This document shows positions 18,047 to 27,152 of a DNA stretch of 64,000 bases, piece by piece. This DNA is from CAYLPJ01 sp964385465 (GTDB lineage: Bacteria; Planctomycetota; Phycisphaerae; SM23-33): positions 44,290-108,289 of the forward strand of contig CAYLPJ010000014.1 of the NCBI GenBank assembly GCA_964385465.1, in the 5' to 3' direction. Under the pieces are notes generated by a model that searched no databases, was not told the origin of the DNA, and was given only the letters and a program-made list of their open reading frames with translations. Numbering within the stretch: the first letter of the stretch is position 1; every line of letters begins with the position of its first letter. The position numbers and the translations under genes were made by a program.

Positions 18047-21000
18047 ATGTTGTCGCAAGCGTTCCGGGCGTGCCTGTCGGCCGCCGCCGTGCTCGTGCTG
18101 TGCCTGCCCGCCGGGGGGGGTGAGGAGTATCTTCCCGGCGGGCCGCTTGCGGGTGTCAAGCTGCCGCCCTACCCCACGCAGCACGGCGAGCCGCCCGGAC
18201 ATCCCGGCTGCATCCCGCCGGGCGACGGTGCCCCGGCCGAGACGTTCGGCCTCGCCCCCGAACGCCACCTCTACCCCGGCTCGGTCGAGCACTGGCGGGC
18301 GTACTGGTTCAAGTACTGCCCGACCCGCAGCTTCTTCGACCGCCAGAGCCAGGTGAAGAACTTCCTCGCCGCCGAGTTGGCGGGCATCGACCCGCGGCGG
18401 GTGGAGAAGTACGCCGAACCGGTCTACCGCGTGGGCCGCCACGACCGGCCGGAGAACACCGGCAGGCGGAACCGTCCCGTAGCGGTGGTTCGCTGCTCGG
18501 CGGGCCGGCCGGTGTTCCGGCTGGACCTCGGCCGGCTGGAACCGGGCCTGTACGCCGTGCGGGTCATCGGTGCGGTGGAGACCGAGACCCTCCGCCCGTT
18601 CCTCCGGCCGGCGTTCGTGGGAATGAGGGTCAACGACCGCCCCGACGGCGGGCAGAGCCGCTACCGCATCCGCATCGGCTACGTGGACGAGTTCTACGGG
18701 ATCGCGGAGGTCTACTTCCACGCCCCGGCCGAGCGTCGGTACCGCGCCGAACTGTGGTTCGACAAGGGCACGGACGTCGACGTGCTGGTCCGGAACATCT
18801 CGCTGGACGACGTCCTCGCCGGCTGCGAGCGGCGGGCGATCAAGCGGCGGGCCCTGAGCCTGCACCTGCCCGACGAGCTGGCGGAGATCAAGGGCGACTA
18901 CCACCCGAACATCGCCTACAAGCGATTCCGCGCCGCGGTGGCCAAGGGCGACGAGCCGCGCCCCGACCCCGACGACCGCGACGAACGCTGGCGGCGCGAC
19001 GCGACGATATGGCAGGGCCTGCCGCACGCCAACTGCCAGGTCGCCCGAACGCGGACGTACAACCGCGAGGCGACCATCGGCGAAGACGACTACGGCGTCG
19101 GCGGCAAGAGCCTGACCGACATCCGCATCGCCCGGGGCCGATGGGAGGTCGTCCACCCCCACAACGTCACCGCGCCGCTGCGGGCCGAGGACCTACGCAA
19201 CCTCCCCCGCCTGCTCCGGCACAAGGAGCTGGGCATCGAGTACACCATGGCCGATCTCGCCGCCGGGCGGACGCTGCCCGATCCCTACCCCCACAAGGCC
19301 GACGGGACCGGCATCTACACGCCCGATCCGAACAACCCCGCGAAGGGCCAGGTCTTCTGGCCGGCCGGGGCGGCGATCGTCGGCGAGCGCCAGGGATTCG
19401 CGGCCGCGTACCTGGACGTCATGAACTACGGCTCGACGATCTGGCTGGCCCACCGGGACGAGACATGCGCCCGCGACGCGGCCGTGGCACTGCTGCGTTT
19501 CGCATACCTGTTCCCCACGTTCGACACCTGCCGCAGCCTGGAGGCGGTGACGACGGACTGCTGGATCTTCAACCGCATCCTGCTGCGGCGTCGGCTGTGC
19601 AGCAACCGGTACTACGGCAACTTCATCCGCTTCACCGAGCCGCTGTTCTACTACGACCGCCTGTACGGCGCGATCGCGGGCAACGAGGACCTCGCCCGCT
19701 CGGTCTCCCGCTTCGTGCCGTGGGTGAAATCCAGCGAGGACCTCGTCGAGCTGCTGGACGTCTACCTCGTCCAGACCATGGCCAAGCGCATCCTCCGCTA
19801 CCAGTACTACGGCGACGGGCGCCAGCCCTGGCGGATCACCGAGCCGGCCATGTGCCTGGCCGACAACGCCTTCACCGAGCCCTGGATGCGCTGGCTGTTC
19901 CGCCGGACGTTCTTCTACCCCCAGCCGCTGGCGGGCATCCAGGATTACGCCATCGCCGGCACGGACCGCGACGGGCGAAGCCCCATCGGCTCGTTCTCCT
20001 ACATGATCGGCGAGTTCTCCGCCGATTCCGCCGCCGCCACGCTCGAGAAGTACATCCGCCTCGGAGGCGACAAACGCTGGGACCTGCGCGACCCGAAGGT
20101 CCTGCCCAAGATCGACGCCGCCGTGGCGTTCTACTTTCGCAGCCGCACGGCCGGGCTGGCGTTTCCGCGGATCGGCGACGTTGCCGGGCCGGACAAGCAG
20201 GCGTGGCAGTACTTCGACACGGTGATCGACCGCGCGCCGACGTTCTGGCGATGGACCAAGGATCCCCGCTGGGCGTGGGTCACGGCGAGGCTGACCGGGC
20301 GGCGGTCGCAGTCGGACGCCGAGTGGCAAGCGATCGAGGCCGCCGCGGCGACCGTCCGCCGCGCGCCCTGGCTGGACAACCGCAGCCGCGTGCTGCCCGG
20401 CTGGGGGGCGTTCCTCGAACGCGGCGTCGAGCACGACGACTACCGCTTCCGGCAATCGACGATGATCCGCCTCGGCCACGGCGCGGGCCACGCCCACAGC
20501 GACGGCATGGACCTCCAACTCCACGCCCACGGCCTGCCCGTGACCGTCGACGGGGGGCAGCGGGGCGGCTACAGCGACCCCGGCGACCGCCACACCTGCG
20601 TGCACAACACCGTCGAGGTCGACGGGCGGAACTGGCAGGGGCACAGTTGGGCGGCCGCGATGACCGACGCGCCCCCGGCCCGCTACGTCCGCTGCCGGGG
20701 CATTCACGTCGCCGCCCGGGAGCTGTTCAGCCGGCAGGTCGCGCTGGTGGGCGTCGACGACGGGGCCAACCCGGCCGCGAAGGTCACGCCCAGGCGGATG
20801 GGTCCGGACCCCGCGGGCCTGCCGACCGAGGGCGTGGTCACGCCGAACGCCTACACGTTCGACTGCTTCCGCGTTGCCGGCGGGGACGTGCACACCTACG
20901 CCTTCCACGCGACGGTGAACGATCCGGGCGGGCCCCAGCCGACCACCAACGCCCGCGACTTCCGCGCCGTGGACCCCAAGAAGCCCCCCGCCGGCGCGGC

Positions 21001-22297
21001 CGGGGAGGCGGTGCGGCATGTCGGGCACTTCCCCGCCGGGCACCGCCTCGGCACGTGCCCGGAGGTGCTGACCGTCACGTTCCCCATGGTGAAGTTCCGC
21101 CAACGGCACAGGAAGGACCAGATCGCCGCGGGGTCGGAGAAGCACTTGCGACCCAAGGGCGACTATCGCAGCGACGGGCCGGGGACGTTCACGCGGTGGC
21201 ACGTGCTCGGGGCGGACGGCCTGCACGTCCTCCGCGCCGACCAGCACTGCACGCGCTGGCATTACTGGATACCGCACTTCTTCGTCCAGCGGCGGGGGAA
21301 GGACCTCTCCACCGCCTTCGCCGCCGTCATCGAACCCTACGTCGGCCGGCCGTTCATCACGTCGGCGCGCGAGCTGCCCGTGGCCGACAACGAGGCCGAC
21401 GCCCGCCGGGCCGTGGCCGTGGCGGTGCGGACGCGGAACGGCCATCGCGACCTGTGCTTCGCCGACGGGCGGCCCGGGCGGACGCGGCGGGTCGGCGAGG
21501 TCGAGATCGCCGCCGAGTACGCGTTTCTATCCAGCGACGCGAACGGCCTGCGAGCCGCGATCCTCACCGGCGGGACCGTGCTTCGCGGGCCGCGCGTGCG
21601 GATCGCCGCCGCGACCCCCGAGCGGCGGGCGAAGGTCCTCCGCGTGGACTACCCCGCACGGCGGGTCTGGATCGATGCCGCCTGGCCGGCGGAAGCCGGT
21701 GGACGGGTCGTCGAGATCGGCGACGTGAGCGGACGCGGGCGCAAAGGGTACTTGACGAGCTTCACCGCCTCGGCCGTCAGGCCCGAGGGCGAGGGCACGC
21801 GGCTGACCATGCTGCGAAGCGCGGCCTGTTACCGCTCGCGGATCGAGTCCGTCGACCCCGAGGCCCGAACGGTGACCTGCGCGCTGAACCTGCCCGGGAC
21901 CAAGAGCGGCCTGGGGGGGATGGACCGGGGCTTCGTGGCCGGCAACGACGAGGGCACGAAGCGATGGCGCGTCGAGCGGTCCGAGGGCGCGCGGACGTTC
22001 ACGCTGGCCGGGCCGGACGTCCGCGAGGAGGACTTCGCCGCCGGCGGCGCGCTGCGGCTGTGGGAGTACGGCGTCGGCGACGAGGTCCGCACCAGCACGT
22101 CGGTCGTCCTCCGCCGCATCGGACCCGGTGTCTACGAGCTGGGCGCCGACGTGCCCTGCACCGTCGCCCTCCCCGCCGCCGGCATCGAGCTGTCCACGGC
22201 CGGCAAGCCCTGGCGCCCCGCCGGTCGCCGGGAGGGCACGTGGGCCCGGGTGGAGATCGAGCCCGGTACCGTCCGGCTCCGCGCGGCTTCGCAGTAG
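18047..22297 (+). CDS. Large secreted heparinase II/III-like polysaccharide lyase
   Basis: A 1416-residue protein with a signal peptide (MLSQAFRACLSAAAVLVLCLP, cleavage near residue 25); the start follows GAAAGGGG. The middle part is rich in Trp/Tyr helices, as in the alpha/alpha toroid domain of PL families related to heparinase II/III. Near residue 810 the sequence LGHGAGHAHSDGMDLQLHAH and the later VTVDGGQRGGYSD and CVHNTVEVDGRNW form the heparinase II/III C-terminal beta-sandwich signature with candidate catalytic histidines. Nearly 560 further residues are strand-rich. It would cleave uronic-acid glycans by beta-elimination outside the cytoplasm. It is roughly twice the usual family length, with an N-terminal ligand-binding-like region (residues about 120-260). 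Confidence 0.75.
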   Translation: MLSQAFRACLSAAAVLVLCLPAGGGEEYLPGGPLAGVKLPPYPTQHGEPPGHPGCIPPGDGAPAETFGLAPERHLYPGSVEHWRAYWFKYCPTRSFFDRQSQVKNFLAAELAGIDPRRVEKYAEPVYRVGRHDRPENTGRRNRPVAVVRCSAGRPVFRLDLGRLEPGLYAVRVIGAVETETLRPFLRPAFVGMRVNDRPDGGQSRYRIRIGYVDEFYGIAEVYFHAPAERRYRAELWFDKGTDVDVLVRNISLDDVLAGCERRAIKRRALSLHLPDELAEIKGDYHPNIAYKRFRAAVAKGDEPRPDPDDRDERWRRDATIWQGLPHANCQVARTRTYNREATIGEDDYGVGGKSLTDIRIARGRWEVVHPHNVTAPLRAEDLRNLPRLLRHKELGIEYTMADLAAGRTLPDPYPHKADGTGIYTPDPNNPAKGQVFWPAGAAIVGERQGFAAAYLDVMNYGSTIWLAHRDETCARDAAVALLRFAYLFPTFDTCRSLEAVTTDCWIFNRILLRRRLCSNRYYGNFIRFTEPLFYYDRLYGAIAGNEDLARSVSRFVPWVKSSEDLVELLDVYLVQTMAKRILRYQYYGDGRQPWRITEPAMCLADNAFTEPWMRWLFRRTFFYPQPLAGIQDYAIAGTDRDGRSPIGSFSYMIGEFSADSAAATLEKYIRLGGDKRWDLRDPKVLPKIDAAVAFYFRSRTAGLAFPRIGDVAGPDKQAWQYFDTVIDRAPTFWRWTKDPRWAWVTARLTGRRSQSDAEWQAIEAAAATVRRAPWLDNRSRVLPGWGAFLERGVEHDDYRFRQSTMIRLGHGAGHAHSDGMDLQLHAHGLPVTVDGGQRGGYSDPGDRHTCVHNTVEVDGRNWQGHSWAAAMTDAPPARYVRCRGIHVAARELFSRQVALVGVDDGANPAAKVTPRRMGPDPAGLPTEGVVTPNAYTFDCFRVAGGDVHTYAFHATVNDPGGPQPTTNARDFRAVDPKKPPAGAAGEAVRHVGHFPAGHRLGTCPEVLTVTFPMVKFRQRHRKDQIAAGSEKHLRPKGDYRSDGPGTFTRWHVLGADGLHVLRADQHCTRWHYWIPHFFVQRRGKDLSTAFAAVIEPYVGRPFITSARELPVADNEADARRAVAVAVRTRNGHRDLCFADGRPGRTRRVGEVEIAAEYAFLSSDANGLRAAILTGGTVLRGPRVRIAAATPERRAKVLRVDYPARRVWIDAAWPAEAGGRVVEIGDVSGRGRKGYLTSFTASAVRPEGEGTRLTMLRSAACYRSRIESVDPEARTVTCALNLPGTKSGLGGMDRGFVAGNDEGTKRWRVERSEGARTFTLAGPDVREEDFAAGGALRLWEYGVGDEVRTSTSVVLRRIGPGVYELGADVPCTVALPAAGIELSTAGKPWRPAGRREGTWARVEIEPGTVRLRAASQ

Positions 22298-22514
22298 CCC
22301 GTCCACCGGGCGCGGGCTGCCGCAGGCGCGGGGAAAGGCCTCGCGATGGCAGGAGGCATGGACGGTCGTCGTCCCGGTCGGAGGTCAGAGCACCGCCGGG
22401 CGCATTGGCTGCTCAGGCCGTCGGGCGATCGGGCCGATAGAACGTAAGAAGGTCCGTGCCCGTCGCGGCAGTGCGCACGCGAGGGACGGCGCGCGACGAA
22501 CCGGGAGACCTGAG

Positions 22515-22964
22515 ATGCCCAATCGAGGAAAGCAGACCGATTACACGCTCGGGACGGTCCGGGTCTGTGCTCAACGGAAGTACTGCCTGGTCATCATGAA
22601 CCGCCCACGGGTCCTCTGCTACCACGCCGGCGGGAACCGGTGGGAGCTGATCTGGCAGGCCAGGGCCGTCGCGCCCGGCGACGTCCTCCGCATCGAGGCC
22701 GGCGGGCAGTGCAGGCTGAAGTTCTTCGAGTCCTGCCAGACGCCCTCCGTCCTCGACCAGATCGGCTTCGACCAGAATATGCTGACCATCCACGGACCCG
22801 CGCTGGTGCGGCTGGAAGCGTCCCCCGTCGCCAAGCCGTCCTTCGCTGCAACCGGCCGCGCGACCCTCCGCGAGCTCAAGAAGGCCTGGCGCGTCCTCAC
22901 CCGCCCCCGTGCGCCGCGGCCGGCGCAGTGGCGCTCGAACGACGCCATCGGCGCTCGCGGATAG
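22515..22964 (+). CDS. Small protein of unknown function
   Basis: A 149-residue open frame starting at an ATG after GGGAGACC. I do not recognise a family. The first 95 residues look like a compact beta fold (TDYTLGTVRVCAQ, YCLVIMNRPRVLCYH, WELIWQARAVAPGDVLRIEA, CRLKFFES), including four cysteines. The last 50 are basic and Ala/Arg-rich. There is no signal peptide or membrane segment. It lies between the heparinase-like gene and a convergent peptidase gene. Upstream, about 215 bp hold no other feature I could recognise. It could be a chance frame, but base use and composition look coding. Confidence 0.5.
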   Translation: MPNRGKQTDYTLGTVRVCAQRKYCLVIMNRPRVLCYHAGGNRWELIWQARAVAPGDVLRIEAGGQCRLKFFESCQTPSVLDQIGFDQNMLTIHGPALVRLEASPVAKPSFAATGRATLRELKKAWRVLTRPRAPRPAQWRSNDAIGARG

Positions 22965-23035
22965 GCCGGGGCCGGCGCGGCGACGCCCGCCCCTTACCTG
23001 ACCACGGACTCCCTCCCGCCGTGCCCCGCGGGGCG

Positions 23036-24118
23036 TCAGCCGTCCAGCGGCGGTCGGAGGCGGTATCCTTCGGCGAAGGCGGCGGTCTCGTCGAGGACGG
23101 CCAGGGCGATGTCGAGGATCTCCCGGTGCGTGGCGGGCACGCCGTCCCAGCCCTGGGGGAACTCGATCAACAGCGGCAGGGCGCCGCAGGCGTGGTGGAC
23201 GGCGTCGCCCTGGTAGAAGACGTGCCCGGCGTACGACTGCGTCCGCGACGGGATGCGGTGCTTGACGAAGCCCTCCCGCAGGCATCGCACGCCGATCGCG
23301 GCCCCGAGCTGGACGGCCTTCTGGCGGTAGATCGGCGCCATCGTCGAGGCGGGTGCCTCGGCCAGGCTGCCGTTGTTGGAGTGCGAGAGGATCACGCCGT
23401 CGGGCTGCTCGCGGCGGCAGAGGCGGATCAGCGCGGTCGTCTCCGGCTGGCAGTCGCCGGCGAACGGCCCGTCGTAGACCAGGTTGTACCCCGCGTCGTT
23501 GTAGTACGTGCCCAGGTGGCTGACCTCGTCGAGAGGCACGGGCCAGTGCAGCTTGCCCGTCGGCCAGCGCATGATCTGCCCCGTCTTCCACCGGCCCTGG
23601 CTGATCATGCTGAAGTAGTCCTGGTCGCAGCCGATCCAGTGGCAATGGTCGGGGTACCGCTGGCGCCCGTCGACGTTCAGGATCGGCACGATCACCAACC
23701 GAAGGCGGCGGGCGCGGTCGGCGACCTCGGGCATCTCCCGGCCGAGCAGGTCGCGCCCGGTGACGGCGATGTTGAGGTAGTTCAGCATCCCGACGGTGCC
23801 CTCGATCTCCGTGCCGTGGGCGGCGCCGACGAAGAGGAGGGTCTGCGGCCCTTCATCCCCGCGGCGGAAGAAGGCCTCCGGCTTGCGCCCGGAGACCGCC
23901 GAAGCCATGCTCGCCGAGGTGGTCTTCCCTCGCGGCGGCGCCTGGCCGCAGGCGGCGGCGACGATGGGTCGCCCGCCGGCGGTGCGGCCGATCTCCTCGA
24001 CGGTCACGCCGTCGAGCGATTCGAGGAACTCGCGGATCTCGCCGGGTCGGGTGAGCCACCAGGAGGGCACGTCGCAGCAGTCGATGCCGGGTTCGGGCAG
24101 CGCGGCGGGGTCGGTCAT
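23036..24118 (-). CDS. M14-family zinc carboxypeptidase
   Basis: A 360-residue protein. The ATG at 24116-24118 (MTDPAALPEPGIDCC) follows GGAGAAG and lies 5 nt after the stop of the GHL10 gene, so the two form an operon. The zinc site HxxE is seen in LFVGAAHGTEIEGTVG near residue 105, the third ligand is in GVILSHSNNG, and the catalytic Glu is in LPLLIEFPQGW near the C-terminus. The N-terminal phrase VTVEEIGRTAGGRPI is the typical M14 opening. No signal peptide is visible. Members cleave C-terminal residues or D-gamma-Glu-type bonds in wall peptides, or deacylate small substrates; which applies here is unknown. Confidence 0.85.
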   Translation of the reverse strand: MTDPAALPEPGIDCCDVPSWWLTRPGEIREFLESLDGVTVEEIGRTAGGRPIVAAACGQAPPRGKTTSASMASAVSGRKPEAFFRRGDEGPQTLLFVGAAHGTEIEGTVGMLNYLNIAVTGRDLLGREMPEVADRARRLRLVIVPILNVDGRQRYPDHCHWIGCDQDYFSMISQGRWKTGQIMRWPTGKLHWPVPLDEVSHLGTYYNDAGYNLVYDGPFAGDCQPETTALIRLCRREQPDGVILSHSNNGSLAEAPASTMAPIYRQKAVQLGAAIGVRCLREGFVKHRIPSRTQSYAGHVFYQGDAVHHACGALPLLIEFPQGWDGVPATHREILDIALAVLDETAAFAEGYRLRPPLDG

Positions 24119-24123
24119 GGCGG

Positions 24124-26571
24124 TCACTTCTCCTGCGGGCGGGTGAGCCCCTTGCCCAGCAGCGGCAGGACGTCGCGGGCGGCGGGGACGTTGTACTCGA
24201 AGATGGTGAAGCCCGCCGCGCCGGCCTCGCGGGCCAGCATGACCTGGCGGATGACCTTGGGCACGTCGGCGGGGTTGGACCACGTGCTCAGGCCGATGCC
24301 GGGGAAGCAGGGCACGCGGCCGGCCCATTCGACCTGGCTGCGTGCCCAGGCGGCGAACTGGGCGTTGTGGGGCGTGTAGTCCATGGGGCAGACGAAGTCC
24401 AGCCAACCGCGGTCACACCAGAGCTTCCAGTCCTGGCCGACCTGGTCGCGGTGGGCGGGCCAGTCGCGGAAGACGGCGGCGGAGAGCTCCACGCCGGGGC
24501 GGGCCTTGCGGGCCTCGGCGGCGACGGCGGAGACGACGGCGTTGATCTGCTCGCGGCGGAAGTCCATCCAGCGGCGGCGGAGTTCGTCGTCGCCGCGGAC
24601 GGCGGCGGGCCAGTCGGCTACCTTCCGCCCGAGGGCCTTCTCGAAGCGCTTCCGGCAGCCGGGGCAGAAGCAGCCCTGCGGGCCGGGGTAGCGGATGTAG
24701 TCGAAGTGCACGCCGTCGACGGGGTACTTGCGGGCGACCTCGACCATGGCGTCGATCTCCAGCCGCTGGTTGTCCGGGTGCGACGGGCAGAGCCAGCGCT
24801 CCTGCCGCGAGCCGTCGAACAGCACCTGCGTCCGCCCGGCGGCGGCCATCGTCCGCGCGAACGGCGCGGGCGCGCGCCAGCTCATGTTGTAGTTGACCTT
24901 CCAGACGTGGCACTCGATGCCGGCCTCGCGGCAGGCGGCCAGGCAGGCGGCGATCTGGTCGCCGCGCCGGGCCACCTCGGGCGCCACCGGCAGCACGTCG
25001 CTGTCGTAGTAGGCCACCCCGCCCCAGAGCATGTTGGGCAGCACGGCGGTGAAGCCGCTGTCGGCCAGGCGGCGGGCGGCCTGCTGCCACGTCATCCCCG
25101 CCACGCCGAAGGCGCTGTGGCACCAGATCAGCCGCCGCTCGCCGGCGCCGGGCTGCTGGACCAGGCAGTGGGCCTCCAGCACGGCCGAGGCCGCCTCGAT
25201 GGCGACCTTCACGGCCTCGACGGGCTTGCCCGCCTCCCGCAGCCGGATCGCACGCTCCCGAAGGGCCGTGCCCCGCGACAGGGCCTTGCCCGCCCCCGCG
25301 TCGCCGTCAGCGGCCTCGCGGATCCCCGCCGACGCGGCCGCGAAGTCCTCGTACGGCTCGATCCGCCCGATCGCCTCGATCCGCCCCGCGGCCGCCCGCG
25401 ACCACGCCCGCGGCCACAGGTGCCCCAGCATCGCCAGCAGCAGCCGCTGCTTGGCCGCCCGGTCGTCCCCCAGCATCACGTGGGACAGCACGGCCGCGCT
25501 CTTGCTGACGGCCACGGCGGGCAGCTTCGTGCTCGTCCCGTCATCGGAGACCCACCACGCCGCCACGCGCGCCGCCTCGCCCTCGCAGTGCAGCTCGCGG
25601 ACGTTCCACGACGCCTGCTTCGCTTCGTCGGGCGCGCCGGTCAGGGGCTTCTCGTCCGCCCGGATGGCGGCGAAGTGCCCCCGCCGCCGCTGGTTCACGT
25701 GCCCCCCCAAGCGGATGCCCACGAGCTCCTGGAGCCGCCCCGGCAGGACGTAGCAGGCGATCAGCCCGCCCCCGCCGCGAAGGAAGCCCGCGAGGGCCTC
25801 GACCGCCTCGTCCGGCATCGACGGGCTGTACGGCAGGGCGACCACCTCGATGCCCTCCAGCCGCGGCGCCGTCAGGTCGCGGTCGCTGAGCACGACGTGC
25901 TCGATCCCGCAGCCGTCGAGCATCTCGCTCATCACGTCGGCGTAGCGGGCGATTCCGCGGGCCTCGTCGGGGTGCGTCGCGGCGGCGGAGTCCCCGCGGA
26001 CGACGGCCACCTTCCCCCCCGTGCCGTACAGGGCGAACCCGGCAACGTGGAAGACCGTGTCGACGTTCCGCCCCCGCCAGGCGGACAGGCGGATGGTGTC
26101 CACCTCGCCCCAGCCGGCGGGCGTGCCCTCGATCTTCGCCGAGCGCTTGTCGATCCGGACGCGCTGCCAGGCCCCCCCGCCCGGGCCGGGAAAACTGCAT
26201 GCGTACCAGCCGTCGCCGCTGTGGAAGTACATCGTGAAGTGGCCGACGGGCGTGACGTCGCGGCTGTGAAAGAAGAACTGCAAGCCGCGGCAGCTTGCCA
26301 TGTCCAGGGCGATCCTGCGGTCCCAGCTTCCGCGCTCGATCCGCCCGGGGGCGAAATCGCACCGCAGGCGCAGGGCCCGCCGGCCGTCGAGCTCGACGAC
26401 CTCCACCGGCGGGCTGCCCTCCATCGGCTGCCAGAGCGTCCGGGCGCGGGCGGTGTCGTAGGCGATCTCGTCGACGGTCCGCGACTCTGTGTCTGAGGCC
26501 GCGGGCGTCGGGGCAAGCAGGACGCCCGACGTCAGGGCCGTCAGGGCCGCCAGGCGTGGGATGAGGGACAT
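24124..26571 (-). CDS. Secreted GHL10 (DUF187) glycosyl hydrolase-like protein
   Basis: An 815-residue protein with a signal peptide (residues 1-26) and a strong GAAAGGAGCC leader before the ATG. Residues about 30-190 form a galactose-binding-like beta-sandwich (RIALDMASCRGLQFFFHS, WQRVRIDKRSAK, RLSAWRGRNVDTVFHV). Residues about 190-300 resemble a class I glutamine-amidotransferase-like or ThuA-type domain (VEVVALPYSPSMPDEAV). Residues about 470-800 carry the GHL10 barrel: WQQAARRLADSGFTAVLPN, VDGVHFDYIRYPG, WLDFVCPMDYTP and AGAAGFTIFEYN. GHL10 proteins include wall-glycan-active enzymes. Being joined to an M14 peptidase gene makes a peptidoglycan or glycoprotein substrate plausible, but this is inference. 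Confidence 0.8.
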   Translation of the reverse strand: MSLIPRLAALTALTSGVLLAPTPAASDTESRTVDEIAYDTARARTLWQPMEGSPPVEVVELDGRRALRLRCDFAPGRIERGSWDRRIALDMASCRGLQFFFHSRDVTPVGHFTMYFHSGDGWYACSFPGPGGGAWQRVRIDKRSAKIEGTPAGWGEVDTIRLSAWRGRNVDTVFHVAGFALYGTGGKVAVVRGDSAAATHPDEARGIARYADVMSEMLDGCGIEHVVLSDRDLTAPRLEGIEVVALPYSPSMPDEAVEALAGFLRGGGGLIACYVLPGRLQELVGIRLGGHVNQRRRGHFAAIRADEKPLTGAPDEAKQASWNVRELHCEGEAARVAAWWVSDDGTSTKLPAVAVSKSAAVLSHVMLGDDRAAKQRLLLAMLGHLWPRAWSRAAAGRIEAIGRIEPYEDFAAASAGIREAADGDAGAGKALSRGTALRERAIRLREAGKPVEAVKVAIEAASAVLEAHCLVQQPGAGERRLIWCHSAFGVAGMTWQQAARRLADSGFTAVLPNMLWGGVAYYDSDVLPVAPEVARRGDQIAACLAACREAGIECHVWKVNYNMSWRAPAPFARTMAAAGRTQVLFDGSRQERWLCPSHPDNQRLEIDAMVEVARKYPVDGVHFDYIRYPGPQGCFCPGCRKRFEKALGRKVADWPAAVRGDDELRRRWMDFRREQINAVVSAVAAEARKARPGVELSAAVFRDWPAHRDQVGQDWKLWCDRGWLDFVCPMDYTPHNAQFAAWARSQVEWAGRVPCFPGIGLSTWSNPADVPKVIRQVMLAREAGAAGFTIFEYNVPAARDVLPLLGKGLTRPQEK

Positions 26572-26686
26572 GGCCGGCTCCTTTCGTGCGAGGCAAGAAT
26601 CTGGCTCGGTGTGCGCCGGGAGCGTATCATGTTCTGCCGTCAGTGGCCAGAGGCCGACCGCTCGCGGGGAATTCCTACCCCACTGC

Positions 26687-26715
26687 GGGCTTTCCCCGGC
26701 CGGGGCCGCTATGAT
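26687..26715 (+). promoter_or_regulatory. Predicted -10 region for the encapsulin operon
   Basis: TATGAT at 26710-26715 lies 38 nt before the ATG at 26754; the -35 position (GGGCTT, 17 nt upstream) is poor. A weak -35 may mean an activator is needed, but no operator could be identified. Confidence 0.4.
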
Positions 26716-26753
26716 GAGGCGACAAGCCGTTTCGATGGAAAGGAGATCCGGAT

Positions 26754-27134
26754 ATGCCCTTGGCCCATCACGAGCCGGTGGAAAACCTCCCGGCTGAGGT
26801 GCTGGAGCAGTACCGCGCGATGACCAGCCTGATCGAGGAACTCGAGGCGGTCATGTGGTACCAGGAGCGAGCGGCGGCCACCGCGGACGCGGAGGTCCGG
26901 GCCGTTCTGGAGCACAACCGCGACGAGGAGATGGAGCACGCGATGATGCTCCTGGAGTGGTTGCGGCGGAACTTCCCCGGTTTCGACGAGCAGATGAAGA
27001 CCTATCTGTTCACCACCGCGCCGATTACGGAAATCGAGGAAGAGGGAGAAGGCGCCGACGGCGGCGAGAACCCCGCGGACGGCGGCGCGAGCGACAGCTC
27101 GGCCGGCAGCCTGAACATCGGTTCACTGAAATAA
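26754..27134 (+). CDS. Encapsulated ferritin-like protein (EncFtn), encapsulin cargo
   Basis: A 126-residue protein with an ATG after AAGGAGATCC. Residues about 15-85 are two amphipathic helices. The first carries a Glu-rich turn (LIEELEAVMWYQERA) and the second the ExxH-type metal ligand motif (DEEMEHAMMLLEWLRR), as in EncFtn ferroxidases, which form an annular decamer binding iron between dimers. A Gly/Asp/Ser-rich linker of about 30 residues ends in GSLNIGSLK, matching the family 1 encapsulin cargo-loading peptide. The gene is 18 nt upstream of the encapsulin shell gene. It should oxidise Fe(II) at the shell interior for mineral storage. The assignment is strong on motif and position. Confidence 0.92.
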   Translation: MPLAHHEPVENLPAEVLEQYRAMTSLIEELEAVMWYQERAAATADAEVRAVLEHNRDEEMEHAMMLLEWLRRNFPGFDEQMKTYLFTTAPITEIEEEGEGADGGENPADGGASDSSAGSLNIGSLK

Positions 27135-27152
27135 CGCAGGGAGACACCATCC

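Noticed and set aside
19193..21445. A 750-codon antisense frame inside the heparinase-like gene
   Set aside because: No recognisable protein, and the forward frame has clear lyase motifs across the same bases.
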